From assembly GCA_034620365.1 (NCBI GenBank), contig JAQGEQ010000296.1, positions 109,815-173,814 of the forward strand: DNA of 64,000 nucleotides, given 5' to 3'. This DNA is from Pegea sp. RAD2-039. Lineage: Eukaryota > Chordata > Thaliacea > Salpida > Salpidae. Below the pieces are notes generated by a model. That model was not told the origin of the DNA. It saw nothing but the letters and a program-made list of their open reading frames with translations, and did no database searches. Position numbers and translations under genes: made by a program. Every line of letters starts with the position of its first letter. The stretch's first letter is position 1. Positions 38,841 to 49,214 of this stretch are shown in pieces.

Positions 38841-39512
38841 ATGACAAATAAACTTGATCACAACTTCTGGAGCAAGCGTTGGCATGACAACAACATTGGT
38901 TGGCATGAAAGTCAAGTCCATCCAGATTTGATCAAAGTGCAAGATGAGATGTTGTTTAAAGAAAATTGTCGGATTTTCTTCCCTTTATGTGGCAAAACAA
39001 TTGACATGAAATATTTAAGTGATAAAAATCATTCAATTGTTGGAATCGAATTTGTGTCTCAATCAGTAATTGATTTCTTTAAACAAAACAACATCACTTA
39101 TCAAAAAACTTCTGATGACGTCATTGATGTATATCGCGGTATTAGTAGTGACGTCACTATTTATTGTGGAGACATTTTTCGCGTGAATCGAGAAGTTTTG
39201 GGGAAATTTGATGCAATTTGGGATCGAGGATCTTTTATCGCGATAAATCCTTCTGATCGTAATAAATACGCGCAATTAATGCGATCGCTGATGACGTCAC
39301 AAACGCGATATTATCTTCAAACAGTTTGTTATGATCAAAGTCAGCATAGAGGACCTCCGTTCTCAGTTACTGATGATCATATGGAGGAGTTTTTTGGAGA
39401 AGATTTTCAGATTGAAATTCGAGAAGATCCTTTTGAAAATCGCAAATCCGCTGAAGTCTTTAAACTGTCTTGGTGGAAAGATAAGAAATATTTATTAAGA
39501 TTGAAGTCTTAA
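38841..39512 (+). CDS. thiopurine S-methyltransferase-like protein A
   Basis: SAM-dependent methyltransferase of the TPMT family, cytosolic, which in vertebrates S-methylates aromatic and heterocyclic thiols. 223 aa in one exon. N-terminal FWSKRWHDNNIGWHE fits the family's W..RW....GWHE opening; SAM motif I is FFPLCGKTIDMKYL followed by GIEFVS; later FDAIWDRGSFIA and RYYLQ. Codons between 38920 and 39320 are almost identical to the facing gene B, whereas N-terminal (26 aa) and C-terminal (63 aa) parts are clearly diverged, so the middle has been homogenised. Three TGACGTCA palindromes sit in the coding sequence. Native substrate unknown. Confidence 0.9.
   Translation: MTNKLDHNFWSKRWHDNNIGWHESQVHPDLIKVQDEMLFKENCRIFFPLCGKTIDMKYLSDKNHSIVGIEFVSQSVIDFFKQNNITYQKTSDDVIDVYRGISSDVTIYCGDIFRVNREVLGKFDAIWDRGSFIAINPSDRNKYAQLMRSLMTSQTRYYLQTVCYDQSQHRGPPFSVTDDHMEEFFGEDFQIEIREDPFENRKSAEVFKLSWWKDKKYLLRLKS
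38920..39320. repeat. 401-bp inverted repeat, copy 1
   Basis: Identical by eye to the reverse complement of 40678-41078 apart from one A/G difference (synonymous CAA/CAG near 39274). Borders are abrupt inside coding sequence. Confidence 0.93.
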
Positions 39513-40494
39513 GATTTTTGTACAAATTAAACTTTTAATCAAATTGTGAATTTTCTTGATTTTCATTTCACTTAAATATATGCAAACTGAAATTTTAATC
39601 ATTTATTTGTAAATAATAATTTATTAATTCTTTTTTGTGTCTCTATCAATTACTGAAGCAATAGAAATTATAAATATTTATCAATGTAAATGTTTGAAAG
39701 CCTTATATGTGTTTTTTGCTGGTTATTAACAATTTTAAATTTGTTTTTTATTAAATTTTAGTTATTTAATTTGTTTTTAGAAGTATTTTCTTTCGATTAT
39801 TTTATGTTTTAATCAAATTTATTAAAAGATCCTAATTTCGAAACGTTTATTTTTTGAATATTTTCAGTTTAAATCAACTTTTGAAAAAAAGAAATTGATT
39901 TTCAATAGAGCATCTCAAAAATAATATTTATTTAAAACTAAAACGTTAAATAAGTCAATAAAAGATGCTATTAACATTTAAACGTCATTCTTATGAGTCA
40001 AATAAACACAATTAAATTTTCAAATACGTTTTATTAACAGAAAAGCGAAATATATAACAAATTTTTTAATAAATCTTTATTTGAATTCAAATATTCTTCT
40101 AAAATAAAGAATTTTTCTCAAAACCGAATCAACTTAAAAAGAATATAAAAACAGATTACAAATAAAGTATCTTGACTAGTAGAAACCACTTAGCGAGCAA
40201 ACTAACCTGCTAAGTTAATTATTAGCTATAATTAGTTAGTAAATAATTTGTTAATTATTAGATATTAGTAGGTTTAAGCAGAATCAGTTAAATTATCGCA
40301 TTATAATAACTTGAATCAAAACTTTCGATATATTTAAAAAGGGATATATTGAATTATCGCGTTTATCTAAAATATTTAATATTTCATTAATAATTATTAA
40401 ACATTTAAACTTTATTAAAAGCTCAACAAACAAATTTGCAATTTTATAAGATTTTAGACTCAACAGCGCCATCAAGCGGTTAAAAAATAAATAC
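39513..40494. other. spacer between convergent methyltransferase genes
   Basis: About 980 bp of AT-rich DNA holding both 3' flanks. No gene or RNA recognised. Confidence 0.5.
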
Positions 40495-41751
40495 TTACAT
40501 CTTTTTAGTAATTAAATATTTAACTTCCTTCCAATCAGGAAACTTTTGATCCGGATAAGTTTGTTCCGTGTCTTCCCTGATCTTGATCTCAAACTCATCT
40601 CCATAAAGTTCTTCAAGATGAGACATAGTGATTTGAAACGGAAGTGTTCTATGATTACTATCATCATAAGTGGCTCCTTGAAGATAATATCGCGTTTGTG
40701 ACGTCATCAGCGATCGCATTAACTGCGCGTATTTATTACGATCAGAAGGATTTATCGCGATAAAAGATCCTCGATCCCAAATTGCATCAAATTTCCCCAA
40801 AACTTCTCGATTCACGCGAAAAATGTCTCCACAATAAATAGTGACGTCACTACTAATACCGCGATATACATCAATGACGTCATCAGAAGTTTTTTGATAA
40901 GTGATGTTGTTTTGTTTAAAGAAATCAATTACTGATTGAGACACAAATTCGATTCCAACAATTGAATGATTTTTATCACTTAAATATTTCATGTCAATTG
41001 TTTTGCCACATAAAGGGAAGAAAATCCGACAATTTTCTTTAAACAACATCTCATCTTGCACTTTGATCAAATCTGGATTAACATCTGCATCGTCCCAAGG
41101 TGTGTTCTTGTCAGTCCATCTTTTCACCCAAAAATCGAGAGTTAGTTCTTTGAAATCAGTTGAAGACTATTTGAAAAAAAGAAGATGAAATATTATTTAA
41201 GTGAATAAAGAAGAAAGCAAATATTTATTTGTAGCTACTTTCATTTAACTTATTTAATAATTATTTTGTTTATCTTTTTTAATTATTTATTTTCATCTAA
41301 GATTAAAATCTGCAAAATGAAACAGAGAAGAAATGGAAATTTCATCATCTTTAGAAATATAATAAATCTAGATCAGGGCTCAAGGACTTTAAACATGTTA
41401 AAGAGGATCAGATCAGATTTAGGGATCTCAAAGCATGTTCAGGAGCTGAAAAGATGTTCAAAGTCAAGCATAAGGCTTTATCATAACTCTTCATTGGGTT
41501 AAAATTACTTTCAAAAATTCAATTTAGAAAATTAGATTAAAAATTAATAACTTCACAAATAAAAGATAAATATTTTCACCATTTTTATGCAAATGATCTC
41601 TCAAATTGGAAGATAACCCAAAATCCCAAAATCAAAAATAAAGTTGATTGTATAATTTGTTCTTGGAGTAAATAAATAGTATAAAAGAAATATTTTTACT
41701 TTAAAAATATTATAAAGTTATTTATTAATTAAAACATTTAAAACTTACCAT
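40495..41751 (-). CDS. thiopurine S-methyltransferase-like protein B
   Basis: Convergent paralogue of gene A. Main exon 41166-40495 opens after a TTTTTTTCAAATAG acceptor and reads SSTDFKELTLDFWVKRW, then the SAM domain identical to gene A, then a divergent C-terminus ending LITKKM. It lacks an ATG at its front; the likely first exon is 41763-41749, whose last codon is ATG, directly followed by a consensus GTAAGT donor, giving a 224-aa protein (gene A is 223). That three-base coding exon is inference. If it is wrong, translation would need another upstream exon. The stop overlaps a donor-like AT/GTAAGT, noted as an oddity. Confidence 0.78.
40678..41078. repeat. 401-bp inverted repeat, copy 2
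   Basis: Partner of 38920-39320, spaced 1.36 kb, inverted. Together they could form a large hairpin or be converted against each other. Confidence 0.93.
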
Positions 41752-41766
41752 TATCTAGTTCAACTA

Positions 41767-43050
41767 ATAAAAAATTAAACAAAAATATTATTAATTAATT
41801 TTTATTCATTAAACGTTAGTTGTTTATTTTTCTAAATTAAAAACTGCAAAAAGAGAGTAAAAGCATAGTAAAAAAACTTTTGTATCAAAAAATCAAAATA
41901 ATCAAGTTTTTAAAACATATACTTAATTTCATATTTTTCTAAACTTATAAAAAAATTGTAAAGACAATATAAAGAATTGATAAAAAACTTATAAACTTAT
42001 GATATAACAGCAGCAATAATTAAGAAAAATAGCTTGTCACCAAGCTTTTAATAATTAATAAGATATTTACTCAAATTTACTGAAAAATAAATATGTAGTT
42101 GTTATTAATTGTGAAAGATGGTTCCTCTTACAAAAATGGGTTATTGACTTAAATTAATAAATAATAATACTTAAACTAATACTTTTAAATATGAAATTAG
42201 CTTAAAATTCCAATATATATATATTGGTATTTTAATAAATTATAATGATATATTTTTATAAAAATTATATAAAATAATGTAATATATAGCCCATTAATTT
42301 TTAGGATAACAAACTCCTATTTAAAGTTAATCTTGAAAATATATTTAAATAAAAAACTTTTTTTATATCACTTCATAGTTTAAAAATAAGTAATGTTCTT
42401 AAAAAGCATTTTTATATCAAATGTTTTGATAATAAACCTGAACAATAGTTTTCTAAGCTCTATGGTTACAAATGTCAGTTAAAAGACTTATTATTATTGA
42501 AATTGTTTCTATGTTGCACTAAAATATCAAACTTATATATCTAATAAATGTTAAAACAATTTTTATACTTTTTAGATTTAACCTTAAATTATATTTTCAA
42601 ATTATAAATTTGATAAGTGGAAAAGAAAAATGTATTTGGCATAAATACTTTTTTCAAGTCTCACTATATTTGTTTATGGAATTACAGAATAATAAATTGA
42701 AATTAATACGTTTAAAAAAAGTTTAAAGAATTAATAATTATTATTCATAAGCTTTTTACAGTTTTGCAAACATGTCTTGAATTTTTCAAATTTTTTTATC
42801 AGTTTATCTACAATAGAATAAAATATTTTTGAAAATAATTTGACTTAACATATCAAAAGCTAAGTTATAACAATCTCATATTATATATTAATTTTCAAAA
42901 AGATTTGGATATGAAGCACCATAAAAGTTAATTATCACCAAAGCTTCAATTACTTATATTATCTTCCAACAGAAATTACTCCTAATGATCAATTATAAGT
43001 GATTCTAATGATCAATTGTGAAAAGTCTTTTTTGATTTTAGTTTAAGATT
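41767..43050. other. AT-rich intergenic, no gene seen
   Basis: No recognised feature apart from AT microsatellite-like runs (ATATATATAT near 42215). Confidence 0.55.
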
Positions 43051-43054
43051 TAAA

Positions 43055-44215
43055 ATGCCCTAAGTTAGTGATATCAAAAAAATCGAATCTGTTCAGGCCA
43101 CATTTACAAGATTAGTATGTAGGAAATTTAATAATAAATACGATAATTAGAAACATCGTCTCAGCTTCTTCGATTTAGATACTTTGGAAATCCGACGGAT
43201 TAAATACGACTTAGTTCGTATTTTTAAAATTATCCACAATTTAATTGACATTCAGTTTGATGTTTTCTTTTCTATTAGTTTTGTAATTAAACTTGTAATT
43301 TTAACTAGCTGCACAATCTTTAAACCAATATTCCATCAATGGATTTATTATTCAACGAGTATCTTCGGTCCTAGACCTTGGCATTACTCTATCACATGAC
43401 TTTAAATGGCGCAATTATGCTTCCAAAATCTTTAGAAAATCAATCAACCTTGTTTTCCTTATTATAAAGACCTTTAACTCTAAGAATCCATGCTTTTTTA
43501 TCAATCTTTTCAAATTGAACGTACGTCCAATTCTTCAATACAATGTCAGTGTATGTATGCCATATCAAGTTAGTAATATCAAAAAATCGAATCTGTTCAG
43601 GCCACATTTACAAGAGGAAACTTAATATTAAATACGATAGTTATAACCATCGTCTCAGTCTCTTCAATTTAGATACTTTGGAAATTAGACGAATTAAATA
43701 CGACTTAATTCTTACTTTTAAAATTATCCACAATTTAATCTACCTTCAGTTTGATGATTTCTTTTCTATTAGTCCTTCCCTCAAGTTATATCAGCTCAAA
43801 CGACATACAATACATCTTCATAAGCCTATATCACATGATACATTAATCAGATTGAATTTTTTTCTCATACCGCACAATTATTACATGGAACCAGCTGCCA
43901 TCAGACATTGTCATGTCGGAATCACTCGCGTTGTTCAAGCAGAAGTTGAACTGTTTCAATATTGCCAACACTACCATTTCTAAACTGTGATTTTTCCTAT
44001 TTTATATTATTAATATTCCATGTAATTGTTCACTGTTATATGTTTTAAGGACTATCGAAATACCATGTGTTACATCTTTTTCATTCTATATTTCTAACTT
44101 AATATATTATAATATATTAGAATCATTTGTGAGAATGTGTGTTAGCGAGAGGTGTTCTCTTCAGGTACCCTTCTTCACATTTATTGAAATAAATATATCG
44201 ATAAATAATTAAAAA
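43055..44215 (+). mobile_element. two abutting truncated CR1-like copies
   Basis: 43055-43290 is an internal fragment (DIKKIESVQAT frame to the VFFSIS region). 43290-44215 restarts further upstream in the element (RSIIQRVSSVLDLG-like frame) and runs to the 3' UTR and tail, so the two overlap in element coordinates and represent separate insertions or a tandem duplication. Confidence 0.85.
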
Positions 44216-45990
44216 TACTCAAAGAGCTACTCAGATAAAATTGTTAGTTTATTATTGATAGTTTATTTATTAAACTCACAACAATTATAAACAAAATTTA
44301 CAAAATGCTTTTTGTAAATATCTTTTTAAAATTTTTAATGAGTTTGAAAACAAAAGGTTAAAAAGAACCTATTTTACTATTTTTAGTATTGAATATAATC
44401 TCTAACTTATTTAATTCATAAAAGAATTAAACAAACTATTCATTTTATTATTTATATTATATAATGGTTTCTATAATTTTATAAGAACACATTTTCTTTG
44501 CCAGTTAATTAAATGTAATTTGAAAACCTTTATTTTTAATGCTTGAGACTTTATTTTCTTTGAAATGTTATTCAAATCTTAAAATTAAAGATACAAAAGC
44601 TTCTGGAAATAAAAGGCTCTTATTTTTTAACAAAAGAAAACACATTTTAATTTTTTTAAAAAGTTTTATTATTTCAAGTCTCTTTTAAAGTATTTATTGA
44701 GAGAATCAAGTTATTTGTAAATACAGTTTTAATACTGTAGGTATTTGGGTATTGAATTTAAAGTTATAAGAAACATTCTTTATTAATATTCGATTGTTTT
44801 TATGACTTTATTTTGATTCTATTATCGTCATTATTATTAATTTAATATATTATTAAATATTATCATATATTTTTCTAAGTCTTATAACAAAAAAATTAAA
44901 AAGTTTTTTTTTCAAGTTATAGAAAATGACTTTGAATCATAAGAAAACTTAAAAAAATAATGAAAAAACTAACAAAAAACAAATTTGTTTTCTTTTAAAA
45001 TTATTCAAATTGCAAAAAGCTAGTTAGAAAACTTTTTGTGATTTCAACAATTTTGATGTAAGTTTGTACTGCTACAAAATAAACATTTTGAAATGAAATA
45101 AATTCAAACATCTTCAAACTCAATAAATATTGATTTAAAATATTAGTTCCTGAAAAGTATTCATTTATTTGTAGCTAATTATTAAAAATAGCTTTATTAT
45201 TTTTTGAACATTTTAAAAATGCACTTTGAATAAAGTATTAAGAAAATAAGAGATGGACAAAAATTAGTGTATAAATTACAAATAAACTTTTTATATTGTT
45301 TGCAAAATAAATATTTCAAAATAAGTTTCAGAGTAATTAGTTTGTCTTTTTGCTTGTTTGTTTTTCTGTGTGGCTAAACCTTGTAAAAACATTTTAAAAC
45401 TCATTAAAAGTTTATTTTGTACAAAAATAAATGTTCAGTTATAAATATAAAACCATATTATTTAAGCAGATGTATTTTTTACATAAGTTTTGCAAGATAA
45501 CAATTTCACAATAAAGTTTTATAATCTTAAAAAATATTTTTAAACATAAGACAAAAATAAAATATTTTTATCAGTAAATTGAAAATAAACTGACAAAAAA
45601 AAAGTTTTTTTTCTATTTCTACCAGCAAAATTTCGACCATAATTTGGTATAATTAAAAAAACTAAAGTTTAAATAGTTTAATCAAAATGTTAAAGATTTT
45701 AATAATCTATCAATTATTCGCAAAATTTAACAAAGTCCGTATTTAGATTGATGTTTAAATAAATTATCATTAATTTGAATTTTATTAAAAATCAAATTTC
45801 ATTCGTCTAGAATATTATTTCTTTATTATTGAAAATAAAAATTTTTTTTTAAAGATATAATTTTTTGATGACAAGACTTTAACATATTTGTAAAACTTCT
45901 TCATTTACATTTTGAAAAAGTAACAAATTTTGAATCCCGATTTAAAGATTTCTTCTTAGAAATATAAAAAATAAAAGTTAAATAAAAATG
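44216..45990. other. AT-rich intergenic, no gene seen
   Basis: No feature recognised. Confidence 0.55.
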
Positions 45991-46062
45991 GGGCTCGTCC
46001 GGGATTTGAACCCGGGACCTCTCGCACCCAAAGCGAGAATCATACCCCTAGACCAACGAGCC
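45991..46062 (-). tRNA. tRNA-Pro(UGG)
   Basis: 72-nt cloverleaf: GGCTCGT/ACGAGCC acceptor stem, anticodon loop TTTGGGT (TGG), T-arm CCGGG-TTCAAAT-CCCGG, discriminator C. All stems complete; T-rich terminator (TTTTTATTTAAC on minus) follows. Confidence 0.96.
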
Positions 46063-46137
46063 ACATGTAACTATAGGAATTTAAAGAATTTAAGCGTGAG
46101 TTTTATAATTAAGTACCTAATGGGAAGCTTTCCAGTG

Positions 46138-46482
46138 AATATTTGAGCCAAGAGCTATTTATTAAGTTATTATTGACTTGGTGTTTTTGGTCGAGGAGTT
46201 TTTACAAGTCAAGGTGCTAGAAGCAAGCGAGTCTTCACCACCTTCAACCACCAAGCACAAGTTTTGTTTGTAAGACAAGTTATTATTGACTTGGTGTTGG
46301 TGGTCGAGGAGTTTTTACAAGCCAAGGTGTTAGAAGCAAGTGAGTTTTCAGCATCTTCAACCACCAAACACAAGATTTGTTTGTAAGAAAAGTTATTATT
46401 GACTTGGTGTTGTTGGTCGAGGAGTTTTTACAAGTTAAGGTGCTGGAAACAAGTGAGTCCTCAGCACCTTCAACAAATAGTT
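46138..46482. repeat. about 113-bp tandem repeat, second locus
   Basis: Three to four units sharing TTATTATTGACTTGGTGTTG and GGTCGAGGAGTTTTTACAAG with the TPI intron 3 repeat at 2104-2345, in the same orientation. Units differ by scattered substitutions. Confidence 0.9.
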
Positions 46483-46738
46483 CTTTTGTAAGATGTATTA
46501 TTTGTAAGTAAATATTTGCTTTAGGTTTTTTACGGTAATGACAAACAAAATTCGTTATTGTGTAAAAATAATTTTCAATTTGTCTGAATCTTGAAAGTTT
46601 GAAAAAACTTTTAATCTAAATGGAAAATAATGAAAAAAAAGAACTTTTTATTTTACCAGTAAACTTTCTAACACTTGAACAATCGTAATCAAATAACTAA
46701 AAATATTTTGGAAATACAAAAGTGAACAATTTTCAAGA

Positions 46739-46767
46739 TTCATCTACGGGAAAACCCCGTAGATGAA
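46739..46767. other. perfect 12-bp hairpin
   Basis: TTCATCTACGGG (46739-46750), five-base loop, then CCCGTAGATGAA (46756-46767). It lies about 200 bp beyond the stop of the minus-strand acidic gene and just past an AATAAA on that strand (near 46789), where it may mark the transcript end. Confidence 0.6.
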
Positions 46768-46966
46768 AGCAAGTCATTTTTACTTTATTAGAATTGAAAA
46801 GAAAACGAAGCAATTGTTGCTAAGATCGACAAAATATCGAATGACGTCACAAGAACATAAATAAATAAACTTCGTTACAGAGGTAGTGAAAAAGCTGAAA
46901 ATTTCTCTAAACACAAATTCCATTAAAACATGGAAACACAAACATGACGTCATCATCAATATGACG

Positions 46967-48136
46967 TCACACATGCTTAGCTTGTAGTTCCCGAAATCTT
47001 AGATGTATTGCTTCGGTATTTCTTCGATAAGTCAACAACTCTTCAGTTAACTCTTGATCGTCGTAATAGAAGATGACGTCATCACTAAATTGAACCAACT
47101 GCGCTTGTCGTGGAGGAAATTTTTCTTCTTTTTCATGAACCGCGTTTAATTCGGCGATTCGTTTTAGGTTTTGACGAATTTTTACTAATTCATCTTTCCC
47201 AGCTTTTTCATCTTCAGTTTCATCTTCAGTTTTATCTTCAGTTTTATCTTCAGATTTATCTTCAGATTTATCTTCAGATTTATTTTCAGATTCATCTCTT
47301 TTTAAAAGACAGTTTGAAAAATCCGAAAAACGACTTCCAAATAAGGCTTCATCAAATAAATTACCATCAGCGACGTCATCGCCGCTTTTATCATCATCAC
47401 CGCTTTCATCAACTTCACTCCAATCAGTGTGTGACATGACGTCATCATCGCCATCAATGACGTCATCATCGCCATCAACGGCGTCATCACCATCAATGAC
47501 GTCATCATCACCATCAATGACGTCATCATCGCCATCAACGACGTCATCATCGCTATCAAATTCACTCCAATCAGTGTGTGACATGACGTCATCACCATCC
47601 AAGCTGTCTTCACTATCAGTGACGTCATAATCAACTTCACAAGTATGTGTGACGTCATCAGTGGCAAATTTGATGAAACTGTCATCTTCATCACTGACGT
47701 CATAATCGAAAATGACGTCATCATCGTCATCGGATGAATCATCGGACGAGTTATCAGGAGTGACGTCACAATATCGACGAATTTCGACAACAGAATCAAT
47801 AGATGATGGCGACCGATGGTGAATAGTGATGACGTCACGAGCACGATATTGCTGTTCAGCAGTGACGTCATCATCGAGAAGATCGAGTTGAATGTTGACG
47901 TCCTCTTTAGGTACAGCTGGCATCATTTTATGACGCATGCGGCTTAAATATTGACAGATCGTTGTAATGAAGGCGATGATGTAATGATATCTCTCATTAA
48001 GAAAAGATATCTGACGAGGAATGAAGACGCGACGCATATGACGTATTGCTGACGTCAACAAGGCATGAGTGCCTTTCTTCGATTTCTTTCGAATTGATTT
48101 CATATCTTCTGATGATGTAACTACTTCTGTTTTCAT
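46967..48136 (-). CDS. acidic PPP1R15-like PP1 regulatory subunit
   Basis: 389 aa, one coding exon. Likely a regulator of protein phosphatase 1 that dephosphorylates eIF2-alpha (GADD34/CReP family). Residues 34-70 form a basic-amphipathic stretch (RHMRRVFIPRQ...) that could associate with ER membrane. Residues 85-260 are extremely acidic with repeats (DGDDDVIDGDDDV, MSHTDWSE twice), residues 282-312 are KSEDKTED repeats, and the C-terminus has LVQFSDDVIFYYDD, matching the family core VRFSEEVTVYY, followed by an Arg-containing helix (YRRNTEAIHLRFREL). The basic residues of the usual KVRF PP1-docking motif are missing (LVQF). Many DDV runs are encoded by the TGATGACGTCATCA palindrome. A 3' splice site lies 27 nt upstream of the ATG. 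Family assignment is moderate. Confidence 0.6.
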   Translation of the reverse strand: MKTEVVTSSEDMKSIRKKSKKGTHALLTSAIRHMRRVFIPRQISFLNERYHYIIAFITTICQYLSRMRHKMMPAVPKEDVNIQLDLLDDDVTAEQQYRARDVITIHHRSPSSIDSVVEIRRYCDVTPDNSSDDSSDDDDDVIFDYDVSDEDDSFIKFATDDVTHTCEVDYDVTDSEDSLDGDDVMSHTDWSEFDSDDDVVDGDDDVIDGDDDVIDGDDAVDGDDDVIDGDDDVMSHTDWSEVDESGDDDKSGDDVADGNLFDEALFGSRFSDFSNCLLKRDESENKSEDKSEDKSEDKTEDKTEDETEDEKAGKDELVKIRQNLKRIAELNAVHEKEEKFPPRQAQLVQFSDDVIFYYDDQELTEELLTYRRNTEAIHLRFRELQAKHV

Positions 48137-48162
48137 CTTCGCTTTCGTTTAGAAATGAAAAT

Positions 48163-48178
48163 CTAAAAGAACAAAAAA
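48163..48178 (-). promoter_or_regulatory. 3' splice site upstream of the PPP1R15-like start
   Basis: Minus strand TTTTTTGTTCTTTTAG ends at 48163, 27 nt before the ATG at 48136. Spliced-leader acceptor or 5'-UTR intron end; no first exon recognised in the following 500 bp. Confidence 0.45.
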
Positions 48179-48199
48179 GATTTAGAAATTTGATGAAAA

Positions 48200-49140
48200 A
48201 AAATCAAAGTTTTTATGAAAGTCAGAAAAGAAGATATTTGGATTTATAATGAAGTGGCAAGAAGCTGAATAGATGTGAAAAGATGGGAATTTGGAATAAT
48301 TTAGTTTCAAAAGCTAAGAAAAAGGGTCCTGGAACCCCATAAATGACCCATCAATTTCCTGAAGAAGAGAATACTCATTCTTCTCTTTAGATATCAGAAC
48401 ATAAACGTCAAGATCTAGGAAAAGTTGGGAAGAAAAAGGAATGATGAGGTTAACTCATATGGCAGCTTCCTCCTAAGATTTGTTCTTCATCTTTTTTTTT
48501 TAAAGAATTCAGAAAGTTTTGAGAAACTCACATAGGTTAATATTTTGTCTTTTTGTTGCTGTTGATAAATGGTTGAATGTTGAAGAAACAACATGATTTA
48601 GTTATACCAATACATTTTAGTTATTAATAACAAAAAAAAAAACTTTAATGAATCCTAAAAAATAAAGAAACCATCAATTTTACTGAAAGATAATTAATAA
48701 AAGTATAATTTAGTAATAATAATTACATCGATAATAATAATATAAAATAATAATTATATAAATAATAATTATATAAATAATAATAATATAAATGATACAT
48801 TTTACATTGTCATATCTTATAAATACAATATTAATAAATAAAATTAATAATAATAAAATATTAAGAATTTAAATTAAAAATTTCTGAAAAATAAATTAAA
48901 TCTTATCAACATTGATATAATAAATATAATTAAAAATTAAATAATAAAATATAATTTTATTAATATAAAATTTAACAAAATATAATTTCATTAATATAAA
49001 ATTTAATAAAATATAATTTTATTACTTTATTATCATTATATTATCATTTATTTATTTTATATTTTATTACTTTCAGAACTTATAAAGTAATAACTCTGAA
49101 GTTAGAATCAAAAGAACACTTTTAAACAGAACTCTTACTA
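48200..49140. other. AT-rich upstream region
   Basis: Probable promoter side of the acidic gene. 48300-48480 is less AT-rich (AGGGTCCTGGAACCCC) and may hold leader sequence; microsatellite-like TAATAATTATATAAATAA runs at 48720-48790. Nothing else supported. Confidence 0.4.
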
Positions 49141-49152
49141 CAGTTTGCACAC

Positions 49153-49214
49153 GTTCCGCTTGACTGATTCCACGTTTAGTGCTTGAGGCTAAAATGGAAT
49201 CAGCGAAACGGAAC
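49153..49214. ncRNA. miRNA-precursor-like hairpin
   Basis: GTTCCG (49153) pairs with CGGAAC (ending 49214); after an internal loop CTGATTCCA (49164-49172) pairs with TGGAATCAG (49195-49203), then TTTAG with CTAAA around a 9-nt loop TGCTTGAGG. About 20-22 pairs over 62 nt, embedded in very AT-rich DNA. Mature strand and direction cannot be told; not recognised as a known miRNA. Confidence 0.45.

Noticed and set aside
47302..47874. 190-codon Met/Thr/Ser-rich frame within the acidic gene
   Set aside because: Shadow frame of the TGACGTCAT-rich coding sequence of the PPP1R15-like gene.
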